Below, piece after piece: positions 1 through 7,804 of a stretch of 26,817 nt of DNA. Within the stretch, counting starts at the first letter, position 1. Every line of letters begins with the position of its first letter. The translations under genes were made by a program, and so were the position numbers. Origin of the DNA: Acidimicrobiaceae bacterium (GTDB lineage Bacteria > Actinomycetota > Acidimicrobiia > Acidimicrobiales > Microtrichaceae); assembly GCA_003514205.1 (NCBI GenBank), contig DORQ01000295.1:2827-29643 (forward strand), in the 5' to 3' direction. The notes beneath the pieces are model-generated. The model was not told the DNA's origin. It worked only from the letters and a program-made list of their open reading frames with translations, and searched no databases.

Positions 1-4
1 CCGA

Positions 5-61
5 GCGGAGAGATCTCAGGGCCGCGGAGAGACCTCAGGGCCGCGAATCAAGCTCAGGGCT
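5..61. repeat. Three tandem 19-bp repeats at the 3' end of trpD
   Basis: Three consecutive 19-bp units (5-23, 24-42, 43-61) share the core CTCAGGGC. The first two differ at one position; the third is diverged at its left half but keeps the CTCAGGGC end. The last unit overlaps the stop codon of trpD. No terminator hairpin with a T-run is visible. The window begins at the repeat, so the array may extend further left. Confidence 0.6.
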
Positions 62-1088
62 GATGATGACTCGCGACCACAAGTTCCGCGAGGGTTTCGG
101 CCGCAGCACCTGATTCGATCGCCACCGCAGCAGCGTGGACGCCATCGGCAATGCTCTCGACCTCGCCCGCAACATACAGACCTGCCCCAGCGTTCACCAC
201 CACCAGATCGAAATGTGGACTGTGTTCTCCGGCGAGCACAGCCCGCGCGACGACGGCATTCTGCTCCGGGTTGCCGACGACAAGATCTTCGATGCTTCGC
301 CGCTGGAGGCCGACACTTTCTGGTTCAAAGACCATCGACGTCATCTGGTCACCCTCGATGAGGATCATCTGCGTGGTTGTGGTCGTGGTGATTTCATCGA
401 GGCCATCGTCGCCGTGCACGACGAGAGCTCGCTGCATAGACCGACCCAAAAGCACCGCCGCAATGAGCTCCACCCGCTTCGGGTCGGCCACCCCAAGCAG
501 CTGTCGGCTGACATGGCCAGGGTGAGAGAGTGGTCCAAGGATATTGAACACGGTCGGAATCCCGAGTTCAGCTCGCACGGCAGCGACATAGCGCATTGCC
601 GGATGAAAGACGCGGGCGAAGCAGAATCCCAACGCGACCTCTGATACGCAGTACTCCACTGCAGCAGCATCGAGATCTACTGCAACTCCCAGTGCCTCCA
701 ACATGTCGGTGGACCCCGAGGTTGAAGAAGCCTTGCGATTCCCGTGCTTGCAGACAGTTGCACCTGCCGCAGCAGCAACGATCGATGCAAGCGTCGAGAC
801 GTTGAAGGCTCCACCACGAAGGGTGTGCGAGCCGCCAGTGCCCACGATGTCAATGGTGTCTGGGGGGAGCTGCAATGGCACGGCAGCGGCGAGCATCGCA
901 GCATTCAGGCCTGCTATCTCCTCAACCGACTCGCCTTTGGTCCTGAGCGCCACGATGAACGCGGCAATCTGCGCAGGGGTCGCCGATCCAGCGAGGATGT
1001 CCCCGAGGGCAGCTTTCGTCTGATCGGCGGAACAGTCCTGCCCCGAGCTCAGCGTTCCTAGAATGGATGGCCAATCGGCAGAATTCAT
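54..1088 (-). CDS. trpD: Anthranilate phosphoribosyltransferase
   Basis: TrpD transfers phosphoribose from PRPP to anthranilate, the second committed step of tryptophan synthesis, in the cytoplasm. The 344-residue product has the usual TrpD length. The N-terminal helical domain carries AQIAAFIVALRTKGE. The PRPP-binding glycine loop GTGGSHTLRGGAFNVST is followed by KHGNRKASSTSGSTDMLEALG and by FNILGPLSHPG, all family hallmarks. VVHGDDGLDEI supplies the Mg-binding acidic residues, followed by a run of six threonines. The ATG at 1088 is preferred because it starts the family-typical MNSADWPSILGTL segment. A longer reading to 1235 would run through the end of the upstream WhiB gene. No other trp gene is adjacent. 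The gene begins 17 bp after the WhiB stop and may be co-transcribed with it. Confidence 0.95.
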   Translation of the reverse strand: MNSADWPSILGTLSSGQDCSADQTKAALGDILAGSATPAQIAAFIVALRTKGESVEEIAGLNAAMLAAAVPLQLPPDTIDIVGTGGSHTLRGGAFNVSTLASIVAAAAGATVCKHGNRKASSTSGSTDMLEALGVAVDLDAAAVEYCVSEVALGFCFARVFHPAMRYVAAVRAELGIPTVFNILGPLSHPGHVSRQLLGVADPKRVELIAAVLLGRSMQRALVVHGDDGLDEITTTTTTQMILIEGDQMTSMVFEPESVGLQRRSIEDLVVGNPEQNAVVARAVLAGEHSPHFDLVVVNAGAGLYVAGEVESIADGVHAAAVAIESGAAAETLAELVVASHHQP

Positions 1089-1105
1089 CTGGCCATTCTT
1101 ACCGA

Positions 1106-1360
1106 CTAGGACGCGAGTCCGCTCACTTGGGCGCGAATTCGTCGACGTCGGCGAATGATTCGAAGTCGCTCGCGCTCTGTGGCGCCGCCCCAAACACCGT
1201 TCTTCTCGCGGTTCGTAATGGCGTGCTCCAAGCACGGCTCAACGACCGGACAGTCGGCGCAAATCGCCTTGGCGATCTCGGCCTCATCTTCAGTTACGGG
1301 ATAAAAGACGGCTGGGTCCAAGCCACGGCAGGCGGCATTCCCAGCCCAATTCTCATTCAT
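1106..1360 (-). CDS. WhiB-family Fe-S transcriptional regulator
   Basis: WhiB-like proteins are actinobacteria-specific small regulators that bind a [4Fe-4S] cluster through four cysteines and usually act with a sigma factor. From the ATG at 1360 the protein is 84 residues. It has Cys11 in AACRGLDPAVF, the CxxC pair Cys34 and Cys37, and Cys43, then the GVWGG turn and a basic C-terminal tail (RRRRRIR) for DNA contact. The ATG at 1360 fits the family N-terminus (MNENWAGNAACRG) and has GAGG about ten bases upstream; a TTG at 1399 would add 13 residues. It lies 63 bp after the DUF3501 stop and just before trpD. The subclass (WhiB1-7) cannot be assigned from this sequence alone. Confidence 0.93.
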   Translation of the reverse strand: MNENWAGNAACRGLDPAVFYPVTEDEAEIAKAICADCPVVEPCLEHAITNREKNGVWGGATERERLRIIRRRRRIRAQVSGLAS

Positions 1361-1423
1361 TGGGTTCGATCCTCGCGGCCCGAGCGGGCCGATGTCCAAT
1401 TAGTTGTTGTTAGGGGTCTTGAA

Positions 1424-2014
1424 CTAACCCCGAAGGTCTCGTTCGAATTCCAACAGGTTGACGTCCGTCAGCGCCGTGGAATGTTGGTAGGCGGGGTGGT
1501 CGATCGCAACCTGAGCTCCGCCGCCCAGGAGAGCATCGATCTCATGGTCCTCAAAGGTCCAGTTGATGTAGTGCACGGCTGCAGTCATATCTTCTCTCGT
1601 GAGTTGCTCACCATGGGCTGGGTCCACGTGACACCGAACGACATGGCCGTCGGGCAGCAGAAACACGAGGTGCTTCTCAATTCCGACCAGTTTGGGAAGC
1701 CACTCTCGAAGCATTGCCTCAGTGGTGAGTTCGATGAACAGTGTGGCTGACAGCATCCCAGGTTCGGGAATCAGAGGGTTGTAGGCCCGAAGCTGGTCGT
1801 TAATTGCCTCATCGGTGATGAGCTTCTCCACCCTCGCCATCTCTTGAATCTGAAACAGGATCGTCTCGCGATTCTCGAACAGCAAGGTGCAGTGGGGTCC
1901 GACCGGTATTCTGCGACGCTTCTTCATCTCGATGATCTCGGCACGGAATTCTTCCCGGCCGCGCTCATACTCTCGGAGATCGGCGATATCAGTCAGTGCG
2001 AGTTGGCGTGTCAC
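1424..2014 (-). CDS. DUF3501 family protein
   Basis: The 196-residue protein matches the DUF3501 family, whose biochemical role is not established. Family-typical segments are KKRRRIPVGPHCTLLFENRET and ILFQIQEMARVEKL near residues 30-65, then NPLIPEPGMLSATLFIEL and a C-terminal half rich in His and Asp (GHVVRCHVDPAHGEQ, HYINWTFED). No signal peptide or membrane segment is seen, so it should be cytoplasmic. The GTG start at 2014 lies only 3 bp after the Fe-S protein stop, and the ribosome site (AAGGA) sits inside the upstream gene, which suggests co-translation. From family knowledge, DUF3501 genes commonly sit next to rubrerythrin and a GlpC-like Fe-S gene, as here. A supporting role in that redox unit is inferred. 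Confidence 0.85.
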   Translation of the reverse strand: MTRQLALTDIADLREYERGREEFRAEIIEMKKRRRIPVGPHCTLLFENRETILFQIQEMARVEKLITDEAINDQLRAYNPLIPEPGMLSATLFIELTTEAMLREWLPKLVGIEKHLVFLLPDGHVVRCHVDPAHGEQLTREDMTAAVHYINWTFEDHEIDALLGGGAQVAIDHPAYQHSTALTDVNLLEFERDLRG

Positions 2015-2017
2015 GAG

Positions 2018-3355
2018 TCAGTGGTCCTTAGGAATTCCGTAGGCGCGAGCCATCAGGGAGAGCGGGTGTTGGGGAACTTCGCCGGTTTCAAGTTCGATTC
2101 CACCGTTGGCCAACGAACAATCACCCGCCACTGCCGCGCTATTTGCAGCGAGAATGTCTTGGCCCATCTTCTTGGCTACCTTGCGCGAGATCTCAAGGTT
2201 CTCCGCACGAAGGCCCCAGGTGCCATCAATTCCCGAGCATTCGGCAACCAGGGTGATCTTGGTTCCAGTGAGTTTGAGAAGATCTCGTGACCGAAGGCCA
2301 ATTTGTTGCGCTCGAAGGTGACATGGCGCGTGGTAGGTGGTCGTTTCTGGAATTGCGCCATCAAAGCTGGTATCCAACCCTTCGAGGCCGGCTGACTTGT
2401 CAGCTCGGTGGATGTCCATCAGGAATTCTGAGGAGTCCTTCGTGTTGTTGGCCACCAGTTCGGCGTCAGGACCGCCAACGTAGTCGGGATAGTCCTTCTT
2501 GATGACGTACCCACACGTTGGCTGAGGCACCACAATCGTCAGGTTCTCCCCTCGTGCGGCCCCCTTGCGAAGTGCAGTGGAGAGGAGCTTGATGTTGTGC
2601 TCGGCATTGTGGCGGAAGCCTTCGAGATCGCCCTGGTGAAGCATTGGCGCACCGCAGCAACGCTGACCTGCGGGAAGTTGACATTCGACGCCGTTGCGCT
2701 CGTAGACACTAACCAGATCACGTCCGACCTCGGTCTGCTGATACTCAACCAAACAGGTTGGAAAGACCAGTGCAGTCTCGGGGCGAACTGCCCGACCCAA
2801 ACGTGGCGTATGCCGTTTGAACCAGGTGGAGAATCGGGTTCGTTGATATGGCGGCAGGATCCGCTCTGCGGAGATTCCCGTCGCTTTCTCCATGAGCTTT
2901 CTGACCGGAGAGTTCGGCGTTCCGATCGCTCGGTTCGCGACGGGCGAGAGGATCGAACCGGCCTTGCCAGCGAGGTCTGTCGCTGCGAGCGCTGCGTTCG
3001 TTACGTTCGACTTTCGCGAGCTGGCCCGATTGCGATAGAGCACCTGCTCGGCGCGCATCATCAGTCTGGGGAAGTCGAGATCCCACTCAGATTGGCCGGG
3101 AATGTATGGGCAATTGATGTAACAGAGCTTGCACTGGAAACACTCATCAACAACTTGGTCTTGCTCGGCAACAGTCAACAGCGCGGCATCCTGGCTGTCA
3201 TGTTGATCAATAGCGGAGAACAACGTCGGAAATGAGGTACAGAACTTGAAGCACAGCCGACACCCGTGGCAGAGGTCGTACACACGGGTGAGCTCCTCGC
3301 GAAGGTCGCTTTCATCGAGGTACTGAGGGTGAAACGGATCGTAGGTAGTGGTCAC
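2018..3355 (-). CDS. GlpC-like (Fe-S)-binding oxidoreductase subunit, rubrerythrin-associated
   Basis: The 445-residue protein resembles the GlpC/HdrD family that shuttles electrons with two [4Fe-4S] clusters. Two CxxCxxCxxxC motifs are visible: Cys29/32/35/39 and Cys72/75/78/82, the second followed by P. The C-terminal half has a CCG-type domain (FPTCLVEYQQ, then QRCCGAPMLHQGD) and a second one (YHAPCHLRAQQIG) whose expected CCG reads ECSGIDGTWG. No membrane helix is evident. It is often annotated as anaerobic glycerol-3-phosphate dehydrogenase subunit C, but the genes beside it are rubrerythrin and DUF3501 rather than glpA or glpB. A role passing electrons to or from rubrerythrin is more likely, by inference. 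The GTG start at 3355 has GGAG seven bases upstream. Confidence 0.88.
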   Translation of the reverse strand: MTTTYDPFHPQYLDESDLREELTRVYDLCHGCRLCFKFCTSFPTLFSAIDQHDSQDAALLTVAEQDQVVDECFQCKLCYINCPYIPGQSEWDLDFPRLMMRAEQVLYRNRASSRKSNVTNAALAATDLAGKAGSILSPVANRAIGTPNSPVRKLMEKATGISAERILPPYQRTRFSTWFKRHTPRLGRAVRPETALVFPTCLVEYQQTEVGRDLVSVYERNGVECQLPAGQRCCGAPMLHQGDLEGFRHNAEHNIKLLSTALRKGAARGENLTIVVPQPTCGYVIKKDYPDYVGGPDAELVANNTKDSSEFLMDIHRADKSAGLEGLDTSFDGAIPETTTYHAPCHLRAQQIGLRSRDLLKLTGTKITLVAECSGIDGTWGLRAENLEISRKVAKKMGQDILAANSAAVAGDCSLANGGIELETGEVPQHPLSLMARAYGIPKDH

Positions 3356-3390
3356 AGGTGCTCCAGTGCGGTGTCATCAATCCAGGCGCG

Positions 3391-3414
3391 CCGTCGGCCG
3401 AGGCCAACCGACGG
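3391..3414 (-). other. Small stem-loop in the rubrerythrin to Fe-S gene spacer
   Basis: A perfect 7-bp inverted repeat (CCGTCGG at 3391-3397 and CCGACGG at 3408-3414) encloses a 10-base loop. It lies in the 134-bp spacer, between the larger hairpin and the Fe-S gene start. Its function is unknown; it may be part of a leader or an mRNA-processing element. Confidence 0.45.
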
Positions 3415-3432
3415 GACAAACAAGTAGTTTCG

Positions 3433-3479
3433 GGTGTCGAGGCTGGCGTGCCGATCTTCGGTGAGCCAACCTCGACACC
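3433..3479 (-). terminator. Strong compound hairpin after rubrerythrin
   Basis: A 10-bp perfect stem (GGTGTCGAGG at 3433-3442 with CCTCGACACC at 3470-3479) continues as TGGC/GCCA after a one-base mismatch, then as CCGA/TCGG with a three-base loop. It starts 10 bp downstream of the rubrerythrin stop on the minus strand. No clean T-run follows, only CTTGTTTGT about 10 bases later. It could be a partial terminator or a stabilising 3' stem that makes rubrerythrin mRNA more abundant than the downstream genes. The structure is seen directly; the function is inferred. Confidence 0.6.
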
Positions 3480-3489
3480 ACTTGCAGCA

Positions 3490-3909
<420 letters not shown>

Positions 3910-4002
3910 GTTGTTCTCTTTCTTGTTGCTGGGTGTCGTGTCCAACCTGGTCGGCTGAACCGAATGCCCGGCGCCAGCGGAGGGCCGGCTCCGGTTGTGG
4001 CC

Positions 4003-4521
4003 TCAACCCTCGCCGAGGAACGGGCGAGGGCTGTCTGAGGGAGCGTGTCCTTCAGGAGGGAGGCCCGAATGATGAGTGTTTGTGAGTGCTTCCTTGCTGC
4101 TACAGCTGCCGCACATGCCACGGAACACCACCTCGGTGCCCAAGACAGTGAAGAGCTCACCATTGTGGACGAGGCTGTTCGAGGCCGGAACAGGAACCGA
4201 GGAGCCAAGGTGAACGTCGCGGACCTTGCCGCAGCGTTGACACACAAGATGATGATGCGGATCAGTATTTGGGTCGAACCGTGCCGACCCGGTTCCAAGG
4301 TCAAGTTGGTGGATTTCGACCATGTCGGCGAGCTCTGCCAAGACGGAATAGACCGTTCGCAGTGACACCGACGGCATCTGCTCAGACACTGCGGCATACA
4401 CTGCTTCAGCAGTTGGGTGTTGTGGATTGCCGAAGAGTGCCTCAAACACAGCGAACCGCTGCGGGGTCACCTTCAGGCCCAATTCTCGATACGTCTCGAC
4501 GAGATCTGCTGGAGCTTGCAC
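4003..4521 (-). CDS. Fur/PerR-family metal-dependent repressor
   Basis: The protein (172 residues) has the Fur-family winged helix at its N-terminus (LGLKVTPQRFAVFEALF, HPTAEAVYAAV, SLRTVYSVLAEL) and a C-terminal dimerisation domain. The metal sites are visible: DPHHHLVCQRCGKV with a CxxC zinc pair and a second CxxC, MCGSC, near residue 135. The last 30 or so residues after SSKEALTN are Pro/His-rich and probably disordered. Its position directly upstream of rubrerythrin suggests a PerR-like peroxide sensor, although an iron-sensing Fur cannot be excluded from sequence. The GTG start at 4521 has AAGG seven bases upstream. Overlapping inverted repeats at 4554-4575, in the divergent intergenic region, suggest autoregulation. 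Confidence 0.92.
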   Translation of the reverse strand: MQAPADLVETYRELGLKVTPQRFAVFEALFGNPQHPTAEAVYAAVSEQMPSVSLRTVYSVLAELADMVEIHQLDLGTGSARFDPNTDPHHHLVCQRCGKVRDVHLGSSVPVPASNSLVHNGELFTVLGTEVVFRGMCGSCSSKEALTNTHHSGLPPEGHAPSDSPRPFLGEG

Positions 4522-4553
4522 GCCGAGACCTTAGCCGAGATTTCGCTCTCACT

Positions 4554-4575
4554 GCAATAATTGCTAGATAACAAT
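4554..4575. promoter_or_regulatory. Candidate Fur/PerR operator
   Basis: An AT-rich stretch in otherwise GC-rich DNA holds two overlapping inverted repeats. One is the perfect GCAAT-A-ATTGC (4554-4564). The other is ATTGCTA-GA-TAACAAT (4560-4575), with one mismatched pair. The site lies 33 bp upstream of the Fur-family start on one side and about 60 bp upstream of the P450 start on the other, so one bound repressor could act on both. It does not match a textbook Fur or PerR box exactly. Confidence 0.4.
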
Positions 4576-4637
4576 CCGTGCAGACGCGCCACCGAACCCG
4601 ATTCCTGCGATACGTTGGCCACCTCAGAGGGGGAACC

Positions 4638-5897
4638 ATGAAACTCGAAGACGTAAACCTCACCGATCTCGACCGCTTTCAGCGAATGGAACATCATGAG
4701 ATGTTCGCTGTGCTGCGCGCTGAGGACCCAGTCCACTGGACCACCGAGGAGGATGGACCAGGATTCTGGTCAATCACCAAGCACGCCGATCTGCAGCAAG
4801 TGAACCGCGATGCCGAAACCTTTAGCGCGGAACAAGGCGGAATCACCCTCCTCGAAGCCTCCAAGATCGAGGAGGGAATGGACATGCGGGGCAAGATCAT
4901 GGTCATGACCGACCCGCCTCGGCACACCCGCTACCGACTGCTCGTCAACAAGGGATTCACGCCGAGAATGATCGGCCTGCTCGAAGCACACCTCGCGTAC
5001 CGCGCAGAGCTCATCGTCGACCAAGTGATCGAGCAGGGCCACTGCGAGTTCGTCACCGAGATTGCAGCGGAGCTGCCCCTTCAAGCCATTGCAGAGATCA
5101 TGGGAGTACCGCAGGAGGAGCGCCATTTGCTGTTCGATTGGTCCAATCGGATGGTCGGCGCAGATGATCCCGAATACAACAAGGATCCTGCGAACACCCT
5201 TGATGCAACCATGGCGGCAGCTGAGCTCTACATGTTCGCCAGTGAGCTGGGAACTCGGCGCCGCGAAGACCCTCGAGATGACGTCGTGACCAAGCTCATC
5301 AATGCCGAGATCGACGGAGACAAACTCACCTCAGAAGAGTTCGAACTCTTTATTCTGCTACTCGCAGTCGCAGGCAACGAGACCACAAGAAACGCAACAG
5401 CGCACGGAATGCACGCGCTCATGACACACCCTGATCAGATGCAGCGACTGCGAGACAATCCCGATCTGATGCCGTCAGCCGTTGAGGAAATACTCCGTTG
5501 GTCATCGCCGGTGCTCTACTTTCGACGGCAAGCAACGGCTGACTTTGAGCTTCGCGGCAAGCACATCCGGGCGGGCGACAAGATCGCCATGTGGCATGTT
5601 TCCGGCAACCGAGACGAGGAAGTGTTTGAGGATCCATTCCGATTCGATGTTGGCCGCACCCCCAATGATCACGTGGCTTTCGGGGGTGGCGGCGCCCATT
5701 TCTGCCTTGGCGCAAATCTCGCTCGCCTCGAGCTTCGCCTGATTTTCGAGCAACTGGTGACCAGAACCCCAGATATGCGAATTGCTGGCGAGGTGGAACG
5801 ACTTCGATCCAACTTCATCGGCGGCATCAAGCACATTCCGGTGGAGTTCACACCTGGTGCCCGCGTACATCCGGGCATCGCAGCAACTACCTCCTAG
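4638..5897 (+). CDS. Cytochrome P450, CYP125/CYP142-like
   Basis: This is a soluble bacterial class I P450 of 419 residues that would need separate ferredoxin and reductase partners, none of which are in the window. The I-helix oxygen-activation motif AGNETT is at 245-250, ExxR at 284-287, and the haem loop FGGGGAHFCLG has its thiolate ligand at Cys356. The C-terminal segment VERLRSNFIGGIKHIPV closely resembles the steroid C26/27-hydroxylating CYP125, CYP142 and CYP124 group of mycobacteria. A sterol or branched-lipid substrate is therefore plausible but inferred. The ATG at 4638 follows a strong GAGGGGG ribosome site; a longer frame to 4578 lacks one. It is divergent from the Fur-family gene and 40 bp upstream of glpD. 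Confidence 0.93.
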   Translation: MKLEDVNLTDLDRFQRMEHHEMFAVLRAEDPVHWTTEEDGPGFWSITKHADLQQVNRDAETFSAEQGGITLLEASKIEEGMDMRGKIMVMTDPPRHTRYRLLVNKGFTPRMIGLLEAHLAYRAELIVDQVIEQGHCEFVTEIAAELPLQAIAEIMGVPQEERHLLFDWSNRMVGADDPEYNKDPANTLDATMAAAELYMFASELGTRRREDPRDDVVTKLINAEIDGDKLTSEEFELFILLLAVAGNETTRNATAHGMHALMTHPDQMQRLRDNPDLMPSAVEEILRWSSPVLYFRRQATADFELRGKHIRAGDKIAMWHVSGNRDEEVFEDPFRFDVGRTPNDHVAFGGGGAHFCLGANLARLELRLIFEQLVTRTPDMRIAGEVERLRSNFIGGIKHIPVEFTPGARVHPGIAATTS

Positions 5898-5937
5898 CCA
5901 TTGCTGCATCCGAGGCGGCTCGGTCTACGCTTGAGGG

Positions 5938-7665
5938 GTGACGCTAGCTACTTTCGACCGCCAGGATTCACTCGTTCGGCTGAGATCAGAGCAATTCGAT
6001 GTGGTTGTCGTCGGCGGAGGCATCACGGGTGCTGGCGTCGCTCTTGACGCTGCCGCCCGCGGCCTCAAGACCGCACTGGTCGACCGCTGCGACTTCGCAA
6101 GCGGGACGAGTTCGAAGTCATCAAAACTCATCCATGGCGGATTGCGCTACCTTCAGCATGGCGACATCCGACTTGTCTATGAGGCCTTGGCCGAGCGGCA
6201 GCGTCTGCTGGACAACGCTCCGCACTTGGTCTCACCGCTCCCCTTTCTGATTCCCATGTTTGGCAAGGACGGCGTCATTCCAGCCAAGATCGCTCGAGTG
6301 CTGGGCGCTGCAATGTGGGGATATGACCTGACCGGTGGGATTCGGCTCGGCAAACTCCATCGACGAGTCACTCAGTCGGAGGCGTTGGACTACATGCCCA
6401 CCCTGAAGCCGCAGAACCTGGTGAGCGGCTACGTGTACTTTGATGCCGCAGCCGATGATGCCCGACTCGTCACCGCGGTGTGCCGCACTGCAGCACTTCA
6501 CCATGGTGCAGTGTGCGCTAACTACGTCGCCGTCACTGGGTTTCGATGCAACTCATCGGGTCAACTCAACGGCGTCGAAGTCAGCACTGACGGGGAAACG
6601 TTCACCATCAATACCTCGGCTGTCGTGAACGCTGCAGGCGTGTGGAGTGATGAGCTGCAGGGTCTCGCCGAGGGCACAAACCCCGACACCATTCGACCGG
6701 CGAAAGGGATTCACATCACCGTCCCACACTCGTTGGTCCGAAACACGATCGCGGCGGTCATTCCCGTGCCAAAGGACAAGCGATCGATCTTTGTGGTTCC
6801 CCTCGGCGACTTCGCCTACATCGGAACCACCGACACCGACTACGACGGCCCGCTCGATGACCCGACCTGCACCACCGAAGATGTGCAGTACCTCCTGACG
6901 GCGTTCAATCACTTCGCCACCACGCAGTTGACGCCCGCCGACGTCACCGGAACTTGGGCTGGCCTGCGCCCACTGGTCAAGGCGGCCAGTTCAGGCCGCA
7001 CAGCCGATTTGTCCAGAGGTCACAGAATTCAGGAGTCACCCAACGGGATGGTGAGCATCACCGGCGGCAAACTCACCACCTATCGCCATATGGCGGAGGA
7101 CACCGTCGACCTCGTGCTCAAGAGACTCACCAGGTCCGCCCAGGCACCCCTCGCGCTTCGCTCCCGGACGCCAGGTTCTACGACGAAACGGCTTCGACTT
7201 CGAGGGGCGGACGGATATGAACATGCTTCTGAGGAGCTCGTTGATCACGGGTTCAGCCTCGACACTGCTTCACACTTGGCGCGCAGATTCGGCGGCGAGA
7301 TCCACGCCCTCGCCGATCTGATCGCCCAGGACGAGACACTTGCCGCTCCGCTGATCCCTGGGCTGCCCTACCTGAGAGCGGAGGCGGTCTTTGCGGTTCG
7401 CTCGGAGATGGCGACCTCGGTGGATGATGTACTGAGCCGACGCACGCGTGCTCGATTGCTCGGCCGAGACGCTTGTTCGGAAGCGGCGGACAGCGTGGCT
7501 GAATTGATTGGATCAGAATTGGGATGGTCCCCAGAGAAGGCCCGAGCCTCTGCGGCCGAGTTCCAAGCGAGCACTGAACACGAGCGGCTCGCCGCCCATC
7601 TACCTCCGGTGGACATTTTGGAACTCCTCCACACCGGGGTCGAGATGTCTTCTCCCGGAATCTAG
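5938..7665 (+). CDS. glpD: FAD-dependent glycerol-3-phosphate dehydrogenase
   Basis: GlpD oxidises glycerol 3-phosphate to dihydroxyacetone phosphate and passes electrons to the quinone pool at the membrane. The 575-residue protein has the N-terminal FAD-binding motif DVVVVGGGITGAG (residues 21-33). The GlpD signatures SGTSSKSSKLIHGGLRYL, then AAGVW and GTTDTDYDG, follow, along with ITGGKLTTYRHMAE near residue 377. The C-terminal region (about 410-560) is the helical cap domain of the family. No transmembrane helix is expected because the enzyme is a peripheral membrane protein. The start is a GTG at 5938 overlapping a GAGGGG run; the ribosome site is weak. It lies 40 bp after the P450 gene. 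With the FGGY kinase and the AGPS-like enzyme downstream it fits a glycerol/ether-lipid gene group. Confidence 0.95.
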   Translation: MTLATFDRQDSLVRLRSEQFDVVVVGGGITGAGVALDAAARGLKTALVDRCDFASGTSSKSSKLIHGGLRYLQHGDIRLVYEALAERQRLLDNAPHLVSPLPFLIPMFGKDGVIPAKIARVLGAAMWGYDLTGGIRLGKLHRRVTQSEALDYMPTLKPQNLVSGYVYFDAAADDARLVTAVCRTAALHHGAVCANYVAVTGFRCNSSGQLNGVEVSTDGETFTINTSAVVNAAGVWSDELQGLAEGTNPDTIRPAKGIHITVPHSLVRNTIAAVIPVPKDKRSIFVVPLGDFAYIGTTDTDYDGPLDDPTCTTEDVQYLLTAFNHFATTQLTPADVTGTWAGLRPLVKAASSGRTADLSRGHRIQESPNGMVSITGGKLTTYRHMAEDTVDLVLKRLTRSAQAPLALRSRTPGSTTKRLRLRGADGYEHASEELVDHGFSLDTASHLARRFGGEIHALADLIAQDETLAAPLIPGLPYLRAEAVFAVRSEMATSVDDVLSRRTRARLLGRDACSEAADSVAELIGSELGWSPEKARASAAEFQASTEHERLAAHLPPVDILELLHTGVEMSSPGI

Positions 7666-7699
7666 GCAATTCGGCCAGCTGGGCGCGCAAATACGCTGT

Positions 7700-7729
7700 C
7701 TGAAAACTACTATGAGTGGCTGAGATAAT
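7700..7729 (+). promoter_or_regulatory. Weak candidate promoter upstream of the pseudopilin genes
   Basis: CTGAAA (7700-7705) and GATAAT (7724-7729) are spaced 18 bp apart in the 139-bp gap between glpD and the first TadE-like gene. The -10 element is good and the -35 poor. It would give a transcript start near 7736. Confidence 0.3.
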
Positions 7730-7736
7730 GCTTTGA

Positions 7737-7754
7737 GTGGGCATGACGGCCCAC
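7737..7754 (+). other. Small hairpin after glpD
   Basis: A perfect 6-bp inverted repeat, GTGGGC/GCCCAC, with a 6-base loop lies 71 bp downstream of the glpD stop. No T-run follows, so it is a poor Rho-independent terminator. It may be a leader hairpin of the pseudopilin transcript. Confidence 0.35.
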
Positions 7755-7804
7755 GTGGTTGCCCAATCGGCCCAGGAGAAGCAGAGCAGTAACGACTACT
7801 CGAA

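Noticed and set aside
2018..3355. Annotation as anaerobic glycerol-3-phosphate dehydrogenase subunit C (GlpC)
   Set aside because: Neighbours are rubrerythrin and DUF3501, no glpA or glpB is present, and the second CCG motif is altered.
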